A DNA stretch of 64,000 nucleotides from Ulota crispa (taxonomy: Eukaryota > Streptophyta > Bryopsida > Orthotrichales > Orthotrichaceae), in the NCBI GenBank assembly GCA_963920765.1, contig OY987242.1, positions 1,490,501-1,554,500 of the forward strand, written 5' to 3'. A program made the position numbers and the translations under genes. Position 1 is the first letter of the stretch. Each line of letters starts with the position of its first letter. This document shows, piece by piece, positions 1 through 12,370 of this stretch. The notes below the pieces were generated by a model that ran no database searches, was not told the DNA's origin, and was given only the letters and a program-made list of their open reading frames with translations.

Positions 1-904
1 GGTCATATGGAGTCAATTTTTATTTGATTTTCTCAAAAAATACACATAAGGTGCAGATATGTATTCTCTAAGTGGAAATGTAATTTTCCCCCAATCGGAT
101 GCCCGGTTCAAAAGTTATGTTGCCCAAATGAAATTGGGCAGCTTGGGCACTTTGGGCATCTTTGGAGAAGCTTATGCTAAAACTCTCATCAACTTATGAA
201 ATTTGGCAAGTATGTAACTAAACAAACCTAGTGTACAATTGTCAAAAAAAAAATTGAGCTCTCACGTCACATTTTGAAAGGAGTCAAACTTTGTTACCTA
301 TGTTTGGATAGTTTCAAGAAGAAAAAAAAGTCCTCTAACTTTAGGCCTTGTTATCTTTCAATCTACAAATCCAAAGCTCTTGAATTTTTTTTTCATATGC
401 TTCAAATGTTTGTCTCTAATTTTTTACTATTCAGATTTCAAATAAAGGACCTCCTCATTGCACAAGAAATCAAGAAAGAATGACTAATGTATTGCCAATT
501 TGCTTAACCTCATTGCATAGGAGGATGATTTAGAACAAGCTAGATTGTAATTTTGCATCTGACAATTTTCATGAGTGAACCTAACATCATATACTTGTGA
601 ATGATCAAAAAGCTCAAATTTCTATAGAGCAAAATATTACTCTAGGAAGGGTCAAAGTCCGTTGGCCTTGTTTTGCAGGAATAAAAAAAAAGTAGTTTTT
701 CTCACTTCAAACATTATAATTTTACAATCCATGTGGTCAAATGGACTGAATTTTCTTGCACATATTATTTTATCTATTTTGCACACTTATGTACAGTTGA
801 ATTTGAGGAAAATAGTTTTTAATTTCAATTTTGGACAATGCACTAAAAGTTGATAGTTTTTGAGATTTTTTCTCAAAATACACCCTTGATTCTTTAGGAG
901 TTAA
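1..904. mobile_element. TTAA-flanked element, right part only (cut by window edge)
   Basis: AT-rich non-coding DNA whose right end reads CTTTAGGAG followed by TTAA (901-904), a one-base variant of the CTTTAGGGG-TTAA terminus seen on many elements here. The left end lies outside the window. The DNA just beyond 904 is the interior of a different TTAA element (compare 20041-21068), so this copy looks inserted into that one. No coding capacity is seen. Confidence 0.5.
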
Positions 905-1057
905 ATGTTTAATGTATTGTGTTGTTGCTTTGATCCATCTTTGACCAAATATGGATACATAATTTGAGGTCACGTTGTATAAACAACATTTATCGATTTT
1001 ACTCTATAGGCCAAAAACCACTCTCCTGAACCAAAATATGCTTCGGTGGTCTCGTAG
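905..1057 (-). mobile_element. fragment of a TTAA element related to 20041-21068
   Basis: Read on the minus strand, this stretch matches the left ~230 bases of the element at 20041-21068: both have a subterminal hairpin around CATATTTTGGTTC, then 'tttttggc', 'aaaatcg', 'gtttatac' and 'ctggatcaaagcaacaac'-like blocks in the same order. The terminus near 1057 is degenerate (GTGGTCTCGTAG where CCTTTAGAGG would be expected on the other strand). The rest of the element is probably beyond the left window edge, separated by the nested insertion 1-900. Confidence 0.55.
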
Positions 1058-3391
1058 TTGGGAATGCTGATTTTCAACCCCAGGGTCCATCCATTAGTTT
1101 GCGGTAGAATTGGGCTGACGCGTCAGGGTTCGCCCTATGTGTAGCCCATTTTCCTCCTTTTTCATATTTGAAAACTTTGCAGGTAGGTGTACGTATAACC
1201 CAGGAATTCCAAACCCATAGTAATCAGAAATGAAGGCAACATTCTTTCAGACTTCGAATTTTTTTACCCAAGGGCAAGTATTTTAGAGACGGTCAAAAAT
1301 CACAGGGGCGAACATGACATTCCTGAACCTACTGTACCCTGCCCGGCCTGCCGGGTCCATTTCTATTTCAAGGTACAACTGTTTGTCTAGATACACGACA
1401 ACATGAATTCAATGGTCTCGAACGACACTGTGATGGAATTTATTCTTTAAAGTATTCACTAAAAGCATCCTGTAGTAGGATTGATTCTATCTACAGTACA
1501 AAAGCACAAACTATTCGAGGGCACAGGGACCACTGTAGCAAGTTGAAGAATGTATGATAAAGGTCAGTAAAATAACATAAATGAAATCTCGCAAGAGAAA
1601 CTGCAGACTCTTTGACTCCCTCCAAGGAGAATTTTTTAATTCGAAAATAAGGAGAAGTCAGGGGTGTGTGGGGGCGAGTACCCATGAAACCTTGAAACTC
1701 GGTCCTTGATTTCGCCAATATGGGATACTGGGACTAGGCCCTAGGGACGTAGAATTGCCGGAAGTTGTGGGCTGGTGCACTTTCCTTTCATCGCGCCCCT
1801 GATTTGTTGGAGGTTCTGTCCTTTTCTGGGGCCAGTGTCTGAATAATACACAGGGGGGTCATAGTCATTCCGCTCTGGGACCCGTCCGTCCATGATTTCT
1901 CTATTCTGTTTTTCCAATCTGCTCTGCACAAGGATTGAGCCCACAAATGAGATTGAGAGGATGCTTTACTATATACAAAAATTCCAATTGTCACATGGCG
2001 AACCCTTCATTTTGACGTCAACAATTGTTGACTCCTGACAAGCACTGCTCCTCAATTCAGGCAGAGAAAAGTAAATGGCCGGTCACTTTCTCTCCAATAG
2101 AAATCAAATCCCAAGCATGGCCAATGGGAGTTCCTTCCGCATTGATCCAGTAGGGACGCACATGATGACATTGGAATTCGCGGAAATAAAGGCCACGGAT
2201 ACATACTCTGTGCAGAAGGCTCCGACATAGCCCGACATTATCTGACTTTCGAGGACGTCAGCGTCGTCGTCTTCTTCAGGTCATCCATGGATCCACCCAT
2301 TTGCGTTTAGACTCGCTCCACGGCCCTTGCTCCCAAAAGAAATCAGTTTGTACATAGTCGTCTCTCAAAACCAACCAAAAATCTGGTTATGAACAAAGTA
2401 GTTGTCGAACGAATCTCTGATCTCAATCTTCTCGAATGATGGTCCGCAACACTGTACAAACTTGGTTTGGGTGGTGGAACGTCATGTCAGTACTCTCTGG
2501 AGTTAGTCCATGTGTCCAACTCAGTGTGACTGACAAACCAAAGCCAAAAAAAATAGAACCGAATACGTAGAAACGAAGTACCACCACATTGGAGGAGCAA
2601 CAGAAAATGCAAAAAGTGGAAGTAGACTTCTTATTACGTCCAGACCATGAGGCAGGGAACTAGTACAAAACTTCCGAGGAAGAAGACCCCAACGGCCTAC
2701 AATAGGAACTGGACGACAGACTCAAATCTTGTATCTGGGAACTGGGAACGGCTGGACGTTCGCAACTACTCCTCTTTCACAACTATGGTCCAGCCCTCCT
2801 CCAATAACAACCCCGACTGTGGCATGTTTAATTTTACAGAGCACCAAGTCTCCGGAGAGCACGTTCGATCGACCTCTCAGCTGTAACTTAGTAACATGAC
2901 GTACATATCACTAAAACATATTTGCCGCGGTTTTAATATCCTGTAATCAGGGAATGGGAAAGGATAGGGGCAATCCCACGAAAACCTATGACTCGACGAC
3001 TCTAGCAGCCGACGACATCACAGCCTACCTCACCCTCTTCCCCATGTGCCCTGCCCCTCATTTCTCTCTGGCGTGCGTCCTTGTTCCCCAAAATTGGAAA
3101 AGGAACACCATACCCTGTCGTGCTTCTAATCTGGATGATCCATCCTCTTCAGCCTGTACCTACACACTACTCTTCCATGAAATTTGCTATACACTCAGCT
3201 GACCAGCAGAGTTCACCACTTCGCACAGAATCACAAAGACAAAGCGGCTCCACGCCAATCGCGTCCGGTGACGTGATGCATCCATTCACACCTTCGATTC
3301 CTGGAGCATTACACCACTGTCAGCAACCAACAACTGCTTCTGACATCACCTCCTTGCTATCCCCGGCAAATGCTCTTCCCCGCAGCGCCAG
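1058..3391. other. intergenic DNA 3' of the YTH gene, no gene recognised
   Basis: Base composition is more balanced than in the transposon-rich centre, and the part nearest 3391 may be 3' untranslated sequence of the minus-strand YTH gene. Short open frames occur (for example 1741-1944 minus and 2647-2886 plus), but none shows a family motif, a splice pattern or a convincing composition. No inverted repeat or TTAA terminus was seen. Confidence 0.4.
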
Positions 3392-6300
3392 TCACTGCTC
3401 CTCCACCACCACCACGCTGTCTTTCTCTACATTGGATACAACGTTCCTTCCCTCCACCATAGCTGCTTCTAGCACGACCTGCTTTGTTTGCTCCGCAGGA
3501 ATTCCCTTTACCTCGTCGTTGATGCTCATTTCTGCAACCCCAGAGGATAGCACATCGGACGAGGATCTCACGGCTGGGCGACTGTCGCCAGAATCATCGT
3601 GTCCATCGCCATGCACACTCGAACCGTGTGGCCCATCCACAGCCTCAGGTTTATCCGTCTCTACAGGTTTTCCAACTCCTACACCTTCTACAACCATATC
3701 TTGCTGTGATTCGGTTGCGTCTCCCTCCGTGGGAGCGGCTTCGAATTCGATACCCCCATTCCGCCCACCTCCCTGCAATTCACAATCCACCTCGATCAGT
3801 ACCGATTCCATCTGCGGAATCGCATCCATTCGCAGTTTCGCCATTGCCGCGGTTCCCCGTCATGAAAATTCCAAATCGCCAATCACCCAGCACCTGGGCG
3901 TTCAGGCATATTGATTGTGCGACGGCCACAATGATTCTACCAACGACAGTCCACAATTCTTCCCAAACGAGTACAACTTACTGCGAAGCCCCACTTCACA
4001 ACTACAGCAACGCCAAGCCGCATCACCCGACCGCTTCTAACAGATACAGAACCTCCAACAAGTGCCTCACTCGCAGCAAACACTAGATGTCATTCGGCAT
4101 ACCTGGCGATGCTGTTCTCGTTGCTGCTGGCTCTGCTGCCGAGCTCGCTTCTCCGTCAGGGCTCGCTGTCGGTTCTCATAGAACTGGAAATCGTCCAAAA
4201 TCGATGTTTTCGAAGCGAAGCTCTTGAAAATATTCAGCATCCCGGTACCCTGTTCAAACTTCACCTGCAAACACAACGCCAGTCACCTAGTCAACTCCGA
4301 GTCCGTAGATGTGACATTTTTGTTCGGCTCTCTTCTGCGCTCCGAGTCACCACATTTCATTTAGCAAAATCAACGTCCACACTCGGACGCTCAGGAAAAC
4401 AGAAAGCGACGTTGGTGTTCACCCTCGACAGCTGTCCATCTCCGCTACCACACACCGTATGCTCACCGTGCAGCAGTTGCAAACAATCTTATACTGGAAG
4501 TTGAGGCTGCCGCCTAGCAAAACTAGCCGCATGCCTGCAAAACCACACTGAGGCTGACCTGACTACTCACCTCCTGCGTGTCCCTGCTGTTCGTCACGGG
4601 CTTGTTGTCGTTATTTTCCAGGATAATGTGCCGGAACTGACAATTCGGGATGTCCTTTACTATGTGCCAAGTCACGGGGAATCGGCCGTTCCACTTGTCC
4701 TGCTGCCAGTAGTCCACACTCTTCGAGAAGTCCACAGGGCCCGTCATCTCAGCCACGCCGCAAAACTGTCCACTCGCATTCACCTGAACCATCATCCAAG
4801 GGCCATACCAGAACGACACTCCCGCTACATCAGTCACCACACCATCGCTTACACTCACGCCTTTTCTACGACCAGGGACAGTCCGCTCTTCGCGACGACC
4901 TCGACGACTTCTCGCATGTTATTCACTAAATTCCCACTCTCGCAAAACCAGATCCATGATATCTCCCACGAACCATGCTACCGACACGATCACATCCTTC
5001 CAGCCCTAGAAAGCTACCCTCTATCCTGTCGTAGGGAACCTCAAGCAGAGCTGCCCTGACAAGGACCCGCCGTTTCGCCGAGGCCGAGAACTTACCGAGA
5101 AGAACAGAAACACTGGGCAGCTCCTGTCATCCCCGCTCCGCATCGTCGAAGCCTCCTGGTATGCAGCATCAAGCCTCTTATTTCCTACCGGCGTGCTCGC
5201 CCACACGTTGTACTTGATGCTCTTGTGCACATCGTCTTCGCTGTACGACTTGATCACGAAGAACCTGGCGTGCTCGTACTTGGTCACGAACTCCGCCTTG
5301 TTGTATTGTTCCTTGTTCGCAAACGGACTCGCCACATCGCCATTGCCCGACGAGAGTGCGCCTTGTCCGCGAGAGTGTCTCACCAAACCTGGAATGGCAC
5401 GCTGGCTCCTGGTTCTTATGGTGCGGGGTCCTCTGTTTTGCTCGTTCGAAGGATCCAGGCCGCCGTTGCTGCTGCCGATGGGTCCGCCTCCTCGACCCCT
5501 TGGCTTTCCCTTGTCCATACCGACCCAGCCTCCACGCCCGTTCGGTCTCGAGTCCAGGGATACGTTCCCCATGCCACGACCTCTCACGGGCCCATTGGGC
5601 CCGTTCATCACTCCGGACAGCGGAGGATAACCCCTGGCTGGTGCTCCAGGACCAAGATTGGGCGAGGTCAATCCGGAGGGATTTCTGGACTGCTGAGAAG
5701 CCTGCATGTGTATCTGGATCCGGACAACACATCTCGAAGCATCAGCCCGGCATTCCGGCAAAGGGGAGATACGACTTACCCTACCTTCCCTAACAATCTG
5801 TCACGAACTTAGCAGGCCACCATCTCTCTCTTTCCCTCTCCGGCCCGATGGGAAGCAGATGGCATATGAAATCAGCATTCCAGCACAACTCATGATCAAC
5901 ATCCGGAAACGGATCAAAAGACTCCCCACATTCCTTTCTTTCATTTGTCTCAACCAGGTGCCACAGTCCACGAACAAAAGAAGCCTACCTGCAAGGGGGT
6001 CATTCGTCTCAACGGCTGTGCAGGGACTCCCGGCGCCGAAAACTGTTGCGAAGCCATCGAGTGCATCCCGGCCGGGATACCAGGTCTCTGCTGACCTTCA
6101 GGTATTTTCGAAGCATCCGCCCACGAAGGCGCGCCCGCCCTCAGCCCCTCGTATCGTACGTCCTGCGACCCTGCTCCGTGAATCGCCAGCGGTAACACGC
6201 CTCTGGAATAAGGTCCATGTTGGGGGATAAGTGCCATGGCTGGGTAGCCCGGCCTGGGACCCCCGTTCCTACCATCGACTCCAGGAGGGGTGGGCTCGCC

Positions 6301-8568
6301 GTTTCTCGACGTCAATGCCTCCCCACCATTCACCGCAGCAGGACGCGAACCCATGTACTGCGCACCCGGGGACATCGGCTGTTGGTATAGGTGGCCGGGG
6401 TACTGGAAAGCCTGAGGCCCATACAGCTGCCCATCTGCACCCATCGTCGGCACAGGCGTCCCAGGAGTATACGGACTGTACGACGGCTGCGAAGCAAAGC
6501 CGAAGCTGGTGGCATGCATGAACACCGATCCACCACTATCGCCGTACACACCCTGCACAAATCGGAAAACTGCGTCAGACAGAACACATCCCTACGATCG
6601 AACCGGCCGACATAACGGTCTGCATGCCGCGTACCGCGCCAGCAGGACACAAATATGCGCAGTCCTACAGCTGAAAACGATCGCTGCGAAAGCGCCTTTG
6701 CGCTACGGTGGTACAGGCGCCCTTCAGCATTGAATGTTCTGAACGTCGTTTTCAACAACGAAGGAAGCCTCAATCTAAGCAGGACCCAATGGGTGGCAAA
6801 GACTTACTGGTGACGGAAGCTCTACTCCATCGACAACGTATCTGGAGTAGTCGTCCCACTCACCTCCAACGGGAGGTTCATAGCCTGCGAAAAAGTTGCC
6901 CCAAACGAATGGTGATCAATCGAAGTTGGGAAGGAGCTACTGGAAGTCATCGCCACAGGGCTCCCGCCTTACAAGCTGCGATTGCAGTCGGCCGTGTCAT
7001 GCATTACTGTCCATGCCTACTTCAAGGAAATGTCACATTCGGAGCAAGAGAGGAGTGGGCAAAGTTAGCACAAACCTCCGTGGGGATAATCGTACACGTA
7101 GCCATGGGTGGCATAGCCATTCATTCCACCGACGTAGTAAATGCCTCCGTCCGCAGATCCCTCATGTATTCCGTTTGTGCTCGCTGCATCGCCGGTTCCA
7201 ATGGACACAGAGGCTTCTCCACTAGCATCAGAGGACTGGTCGTCATTAGAGGGAGGCACCTGCATACACATGACACTGGTGAAAAGCCTCAAAGTAAGAC
7301 GGTGATAGTGGTCTGTAGTAAGTGGGTTGCCAAGTCCCTTATGATTCCATCGAAATCGAATTCATCAAATACGTAGTTACGATCACATCTAGTGGAAAGA
7401 CAATTGCTGCGACTGACATTTTGTGAATACATCTCTACGTTTCGAGATATCACTTCTCGAACCCCGCCTATCCTACAAACAGCAGTTGCCTTCCGGTAAA
7501 GAACGTAAATGACATTTGACTTATTTGAAGGAACAATTTTCAACCTTTTTCAAGGATTATAGAAGCAATAAAAAATGCTAGCCTAAGCTCGTCATACCTC
7601 CTCAGGCACACTGTCCGCTTGCTTCGGTGCGTCGACTTTCAGACTTTGCAGCAGCTCGCTCACGTCTGGTGATTAGGGCAAGCTAAGAATTGCAGAACGA
7701 TTAGGATAGAGTACTTTATACTACACGTGTCTCCGCATGGCAAATCAAGAAATTTATAAAATGTAAAACACCAATGCATGACCAATTCCACAACCAAGTA
7801 CTTGAGCAAATCGAATACTGTCAAGAATTTGAGGAACGATGAACCTAACATGTAATCAATGAAACGAAATTCTTACAGGCAACTAGTACAATGGGATTGC
7901 TACCGAAGTCAAGGAGAGTCAAAGTTTTCGGTGGTACCGTAACCTAAAGTCTCTAGGGATAGTATCCACTGAGTTTTACCTACAACCGTTTCCCCTATTC
8001 GCTTTCTATAATGCTAATGCTCTCAATATCAAGTGCAAATTTAGCGGAGCTAATGCTCTCAATATCAAGTGCAAATTTAGCGGTGTGCTGGATTCCCTAG
8101 GGAAGAATTGCACTGGCGAAGGATGTCCTCCCTCCCATTGATAAGGATGGAGACGAACCGAACAACGGAGCACAGCTCCAGTGTCCTTTCCCTCACTCAC
8201 CGTGTCTGGTGGCGGGCGAGTTGGCATTTAGGACATCATGCCATAAACGCCGTCAGAAGTAGTAAACAAGGTTCATTTATGTGGTTGAAAGTATTCCACT
8301 CGGACTCGGTGGGGCGCCAACCTTCGAATCTCCGCTAAGTCACTAGCCAGGAGGGATACTAAGTTTTAATTTGCACATATTAAAGCACATACAAGCGTTC
8401 GGAACGATGAGACTGTGGTCGTCACAATACCGTCAACGGACATCTTCGCTCGCAGGAAACCGCGGGTCCGCGACGTCCAGAACGTACAATGCAGTCCTAA
8501 TCAATTCCTGACACAAATTACAAATGTTTTAAAGCAGCGTTTGCAGCTGCTTTACCTGAGTATGGCAT
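3392..8568 (-). CDS. ECT: ECT-type YTH-domain m6A RNA-binding protein
   Basis: Predicted reader of N6-methyladenosine in mRNA, probably cytoplasmic like plant ECT proteins. Nine coding exons joined by GT-AG introns in consistent phase: 8556-8568, 7598-7665, 7076-7259, 6808-6884, 5989-6552, 5096-5701, 4571-4783, 4103-4264, 3392-3811; 768 residues. The N-terminus has [10 protein letters not shown] (ECT-like leading helix), then a Tyr/Pro/Gly/Gln-rich disordered region with [18 protein letters not shown] and [12 protein letters not shown], typical of plant ECTs. An RG/RGG-rich patch lies at about 342-376. The YTH domain runs about 439-610: [58 protein letters not shown]. The aromatic cage that grips m6A would be W469, W530 and W535, all present. 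The four-codon first coding exon is a phase-consistent guess (CAG|GTAAAG donor). The last exon, an acidic 139-residue tail, is less certain; otherwise the protein would end in frame at 4067. Family assignment is firm, ends less so. Confidence 0.87.
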
Positions 8569-10640
8569 GAGCGTCGTTTCAAGTATGTAGAACATGCTTG
8601 GTTGAGTCATTGAATAGTCTCTTCAAACACTTAGACAAGCCCAAAACATGGTATGCAGCAAACACTTCGAGTATGAAAGCGTTGACTTCGGATTCCGAAA
8701 TTTTAGTCATGCTAATTATCAGTAAAAGAATGAGAAAGTTATTTTATACATAGGAATCCTTGCAGTGATTGGAAACGACACTCAGCAATCTTCCTTCACG
8801 CATGTCAACGGCGTCGAAGTTCCCGAAGAGAAGCGTCATCTCTTTGGTTAAAAGATCGCAACGTCCACTCTACTTACGAAGGGATTCACAATTGACACGC
8901 ACTCTTGAAGCACACCCCCAAAGCAAGGAAGACGATCTGCCATTAGTGCTACAACAATCCCTAAGATCTGACCGGAAGAGTCTAGGAAAAATTAGGAGGG
9001 AAGGGACAGAATTTCTTGGAAGCCAAGTCTTCACATATCCTATGATTCCGAGCCTTCAAATCCTTAAATTACAACAACGCGGCGTTTGTCGTATCCTGAG
9101 AGGCTACTGCGAAGCGACAGAAAACGTTTCCAACGCAAACTTACGCAAGTCCTGGAAGTAAAGATCCCAGACCAGTCGCCGGACGACGATCACTCTACCG
9201 TCGCTTCGAAATGCAAGTTGTACACGAAGCGATGGCTCTTTGGACCTTCCTCCAAACGAAGCTCAACTACAGCCTTCTTGGTGTGGAAAGCCTAGAGTTC
9301 TTTTCCAACTTGCACATCAAACCTCACTCACTCGGAGAACGACTTCCACGACACGAGTCCGTATTCACTGCCTCAGAAAACTGAAGACAACAGCGCATTG
9401 CCGTACAACACGTTTCTCAAAACCTCAAACCCGGCACACACTAACATTTTCCTCCCAAGAAACGATACGCACGTTGTCCAGTGATTAAGGCAGAGGAGTG
9501 CGCATCTGATCGCCGTAAAAAAAAATCATCCACGACACTGCACGTTAAATTGACAAAGGGAAGGATACGTTCAGCGGGCTGAGCAACTACAGCCATTTCT
9601 AACAACTCGCCAAACCTTGCAGCAGCCCCGGCCAGGTGCTCAACGAGCCACCAGCACCGCCGCAGTAGCAGCAGCAGCCAAACTCCTTCTCCACCAATTG
9701 ACCAACTCTTGAAGACGTAACGACAGCTTGCAAATCAAGACTCTCGAACCAAGTTGTCGCCCGGTCCCGCAACGCACGACTCTCCACGTTCTCTCAATCC
9801 AACACCACAGTCAATATTATATAACACGTTCACAGAAATTCACAGCCCCCGGTCGCTCTACAGTTACTGTTCTCTCTCTCTCTCTTTCGCCGAATTCCGT
9901 CGGCATTCAATCACCCGCCTACTTACTTACGCCTACAACGACAACGACAACAACAACAACTAAAACCTCCCCCCGATCCTCCGCCTCCGTCAACCAGCAA
10001 TAAACAACCACACCATCCACCGGCTTCTCGTTCACACCAGGAGAAAATCAAACCCCTACCTCTCCACCGCATCAATCTCGCGCACGCTCATACCGACGAC
10101 ACCACAACTACTTAACGAACGCAAGTGCGATGATCAGCGCCGTGAAGGCGAGGAACGGAATGGCCTCGGGACTTGGCAAGGCGTTGTTGCAGCCACAACA
10201 ACACTAAGACATGAGAATGGACGATAGACACACAGCCTGCTGCACACAAAGCATTGAACACCAGCCTCCAAGTCTACTCTATGTTCCCTTTCCACAGTCC
10301 ATGCCCCCCGCGACAGAGCCTGCCACTAAAAGCCAACAACGACAATCTCCCCCGCCCGCCCGCCTGCCCCTCTCTCTTCTCTCTCCCCCTCGAGTCGCTC
10401 CAGCCCGCACCGGTAGGCCCGGTGAGCCCTAATGGGCCCCACCGTATGTTACGCGTATTTGTACATCAGCCGATGTCCGGCCCTGAGTCTAACCCGGGTC
10501 CCACCACGGGGGTTTATCTGCCCGGTAACTTTCTAGTGGCTTCCCGGCTGCCTGTCCGTAAAGAGGAGGAGGAGGGGCTCCGACGACGGGTCCAACGCGA
10601 TCCCCGTGATTTGCTGCAGTCCGCCTGTTAGTGTAATTTA
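8569..10640 (-). promoter_or_regulatory. presumed 5' leader, leader intron(s) and promoter of the YTH gene
   Basis: Lies directly upstream of the first coding exon on the minus strand. It holds a short GA/CT repeat (~9873-9890), an ACAACG/ACAACA run (~9936-9960) and a GC-rich block (~10200-10640) with C-runs and CT tracts, unlike the AT-rich DNA beyond 10.65 kb. Such composition is common around plant transcription starts. Open frames on either strand (such as 8769-9161 and 9599-9787) show no family motifs, so I read this as untranslated leader with intron and promoter, not a separate gene. No transcription start can be fixed. Confidence 0.4.
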
Positions 10641-11316
10641 TTCGCGGAATCCCAGACCTTCAATCCTGCAGCCGGAGTCCGGAATGTAACGGAGGAATCC
10701 CTCTGAAGATCCCCTGTTGTTACCCTACCCCAATTGGTAGACCTGCTCCTTGATCCCTTGGTCTGCCGGTGGAGCTAAAAGTGTGAGTGGTACAAAAAAC
10801 AATATATAACTTAAGGACATGCTGTGTGTGATGAGTGAAAGTTCAATCCCCTCAAACCAACGCAACAGAAGTTTTCAAAGCTTGGTGTACTTTCCGCCGC
10901 TGAATTTGTTTTTTTCTCCAAGCTTTTCACCAAGTAAAAGAACTTGATTTTGTTTCAACCTGTTTTTATTTTTGTCTTTTTTCTTGTTGCCTCACTCAAG
11001 AGAGTCCATGTTTCTTTCTCTCTCACACAAGAGAACTCATGCTTGCACTTTTGCACAACTTTTTTATTTTTCCTATGAGAAAACTTGATTTTGTATGAGA
11101 AATTTGTTGCTTCCACACGGAAGATGCCTTTGAGATACTCTATCTTTCTTGAGATTTGAAACCTCCCATTGATATGTAGTTGAGAATACTAATCACCCAA
11201 GTACGTGGACTTGGGTTGTGTGACGTCTAGTTAATTTAGACCAAGGTAAAAAGTAAAAATTTGTCATTACTTTGTAGTTAGTTAGTTTTAGTTTCATGTC
11301 ACCTTTGTTGTGTGAT
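10641..11316. other. AT-rich intergenic spacer
   Basis: Transition from the GC-rich block upstream of the YTH gene to AT-rich DNA. No open frame with family motifs, no inverted repeat and no RNA gene was recognised. Confidence 0.4.
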
Positions 11317-12033
11317 TTAACCTCTAAAGGACCAAAGTCCCCGGCAGGATTTCGGGCATGTACTTAGGGTTAAACTATTTTGTGTCATTTTTTGAAATTT
11401 TTATGGAAGATGGGGAATTCAAAAATCTGTGTGGGCATCTAATTTTTTCCTCATTCCAACATTTATGTAAGAAGTTAAAAATGAATTTATGAGAATTTTA
11501 GTTTGGCGGGCAGCCCAAAATCTTTTTTAAATATTGCATTTTTAAAAAATAAAAATTTGAGGTTAGTTCTTTAGACTTACGTATATGTGGGAAGTTTTGA
11601 ATCATTCAATTCTAATTGATGAGATGAAAGTTATGAGAAGTTTTAGTTTGCATGTAGGCATAGTTTTGAGATTCTCCACACCTATGCGCAAACTAAAACT
11701 TCTCATAATTTTCATCTCATCAATTAGAATTGAATGATTCAAAGCTTCCCACATATACATAAGTCTAAAGAACTAACCTCAAATTTTTATTTTTAAGAAA
11801 TTCAAATTTTAAAAAAGTTTTTGGGCTACCCACCAAACTAAAATTCTCATAGATTCATTTTTAACTTCTTAAATAAATGTCGGAATGAGGTAAAAATTAG
11901 ATGCCCACACACATCTTTGAATTCCCCATCTCCCATAAAAGTTTCAAAAAATCATGGAAAGTAGTTTAGCCATAGGTATGTGCCCAAAATCCCATTTGTC
12001 CCCAAAAAGGGGGCTTGGTCCTTTTGGGGTTAA
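11317..12033. mobile_element. 709-bp palindromic TTAA MITE (long hairpin)
   Basis: TTAA occurs at 11317-11320 and 12030-12033. Between them the element (11321-12029) is almost one complete inverted repeat: left arm to ~11660, right arm from ~11690, and a loop of a few tens of bases near 11660-11690. Outer ends are CCTCTAAAGGACCAA and, reversed, CCCCAAAAGGACCAA. Arm blocks shared in opposite orientation include GGGCATGT, GGGGAATTCAAA, TTGAATCATTCAATTCTAAT and the GGGCAGCCCA / TGGGCTACCCA pair. No coding capacity. TTAA target plus CCC terminus place it in the piggyBac-like group. Confidence 0.88.
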
Positions 12034-12370
12034 AGTCTCTACATCCTTTACAAACTCAAAACTTGTAGATTTGTTATACTGTGAAACCTCTCTTATTGCA
12101 TGGGAGCCGTGGGGAGTGTATTTTAGTAATATGCACACAAAGATGTTCAAGTGCCATAAGTCATTTCTTTCAACATGTGCATGTTGTATAAATGGTAGGT
12201 GGCTCTTTTTAGAAAACTAGTTATAAATGACTGCTTTCCATTGACACTAATTGATAAAAAAAAAGACACCAATGAGACTACTTTGTATTTTGCAAGTGCT
12301 CCCACTATGACAAAAATAACTCCATTTGTGGTTATTGCAACACACTTTATGCACATAGGGAGTATGTAGT
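12034..12370. other. spacer between two TTAA elements
   Basis: AT-rich sequence without a recognisable gene, RNA or terminal repeat. Its short open frames on both strands have no family motifs. Confidence 0.4.

Noticed and set aside
3081..3914. 277-codon plus-strand open frame over the YTH gene 3' exon
   Set aside because: It is the antisense of the acidic minus-strand exon 3392-3811; Ser/Thr/Pro-rich translation with no motifs.
5178..5812. Several long open frames on both strands over YTH exon 5096-5701
   Set aside because: Shadows of the GC-rich coding exon; the YTH motifs lie only in the minus frame used.
8769..9161. 130-codon plus-strand frame upstream of the YTH gene
   Set aside because: No motif, no splice context, lies in presumed leader/intron.
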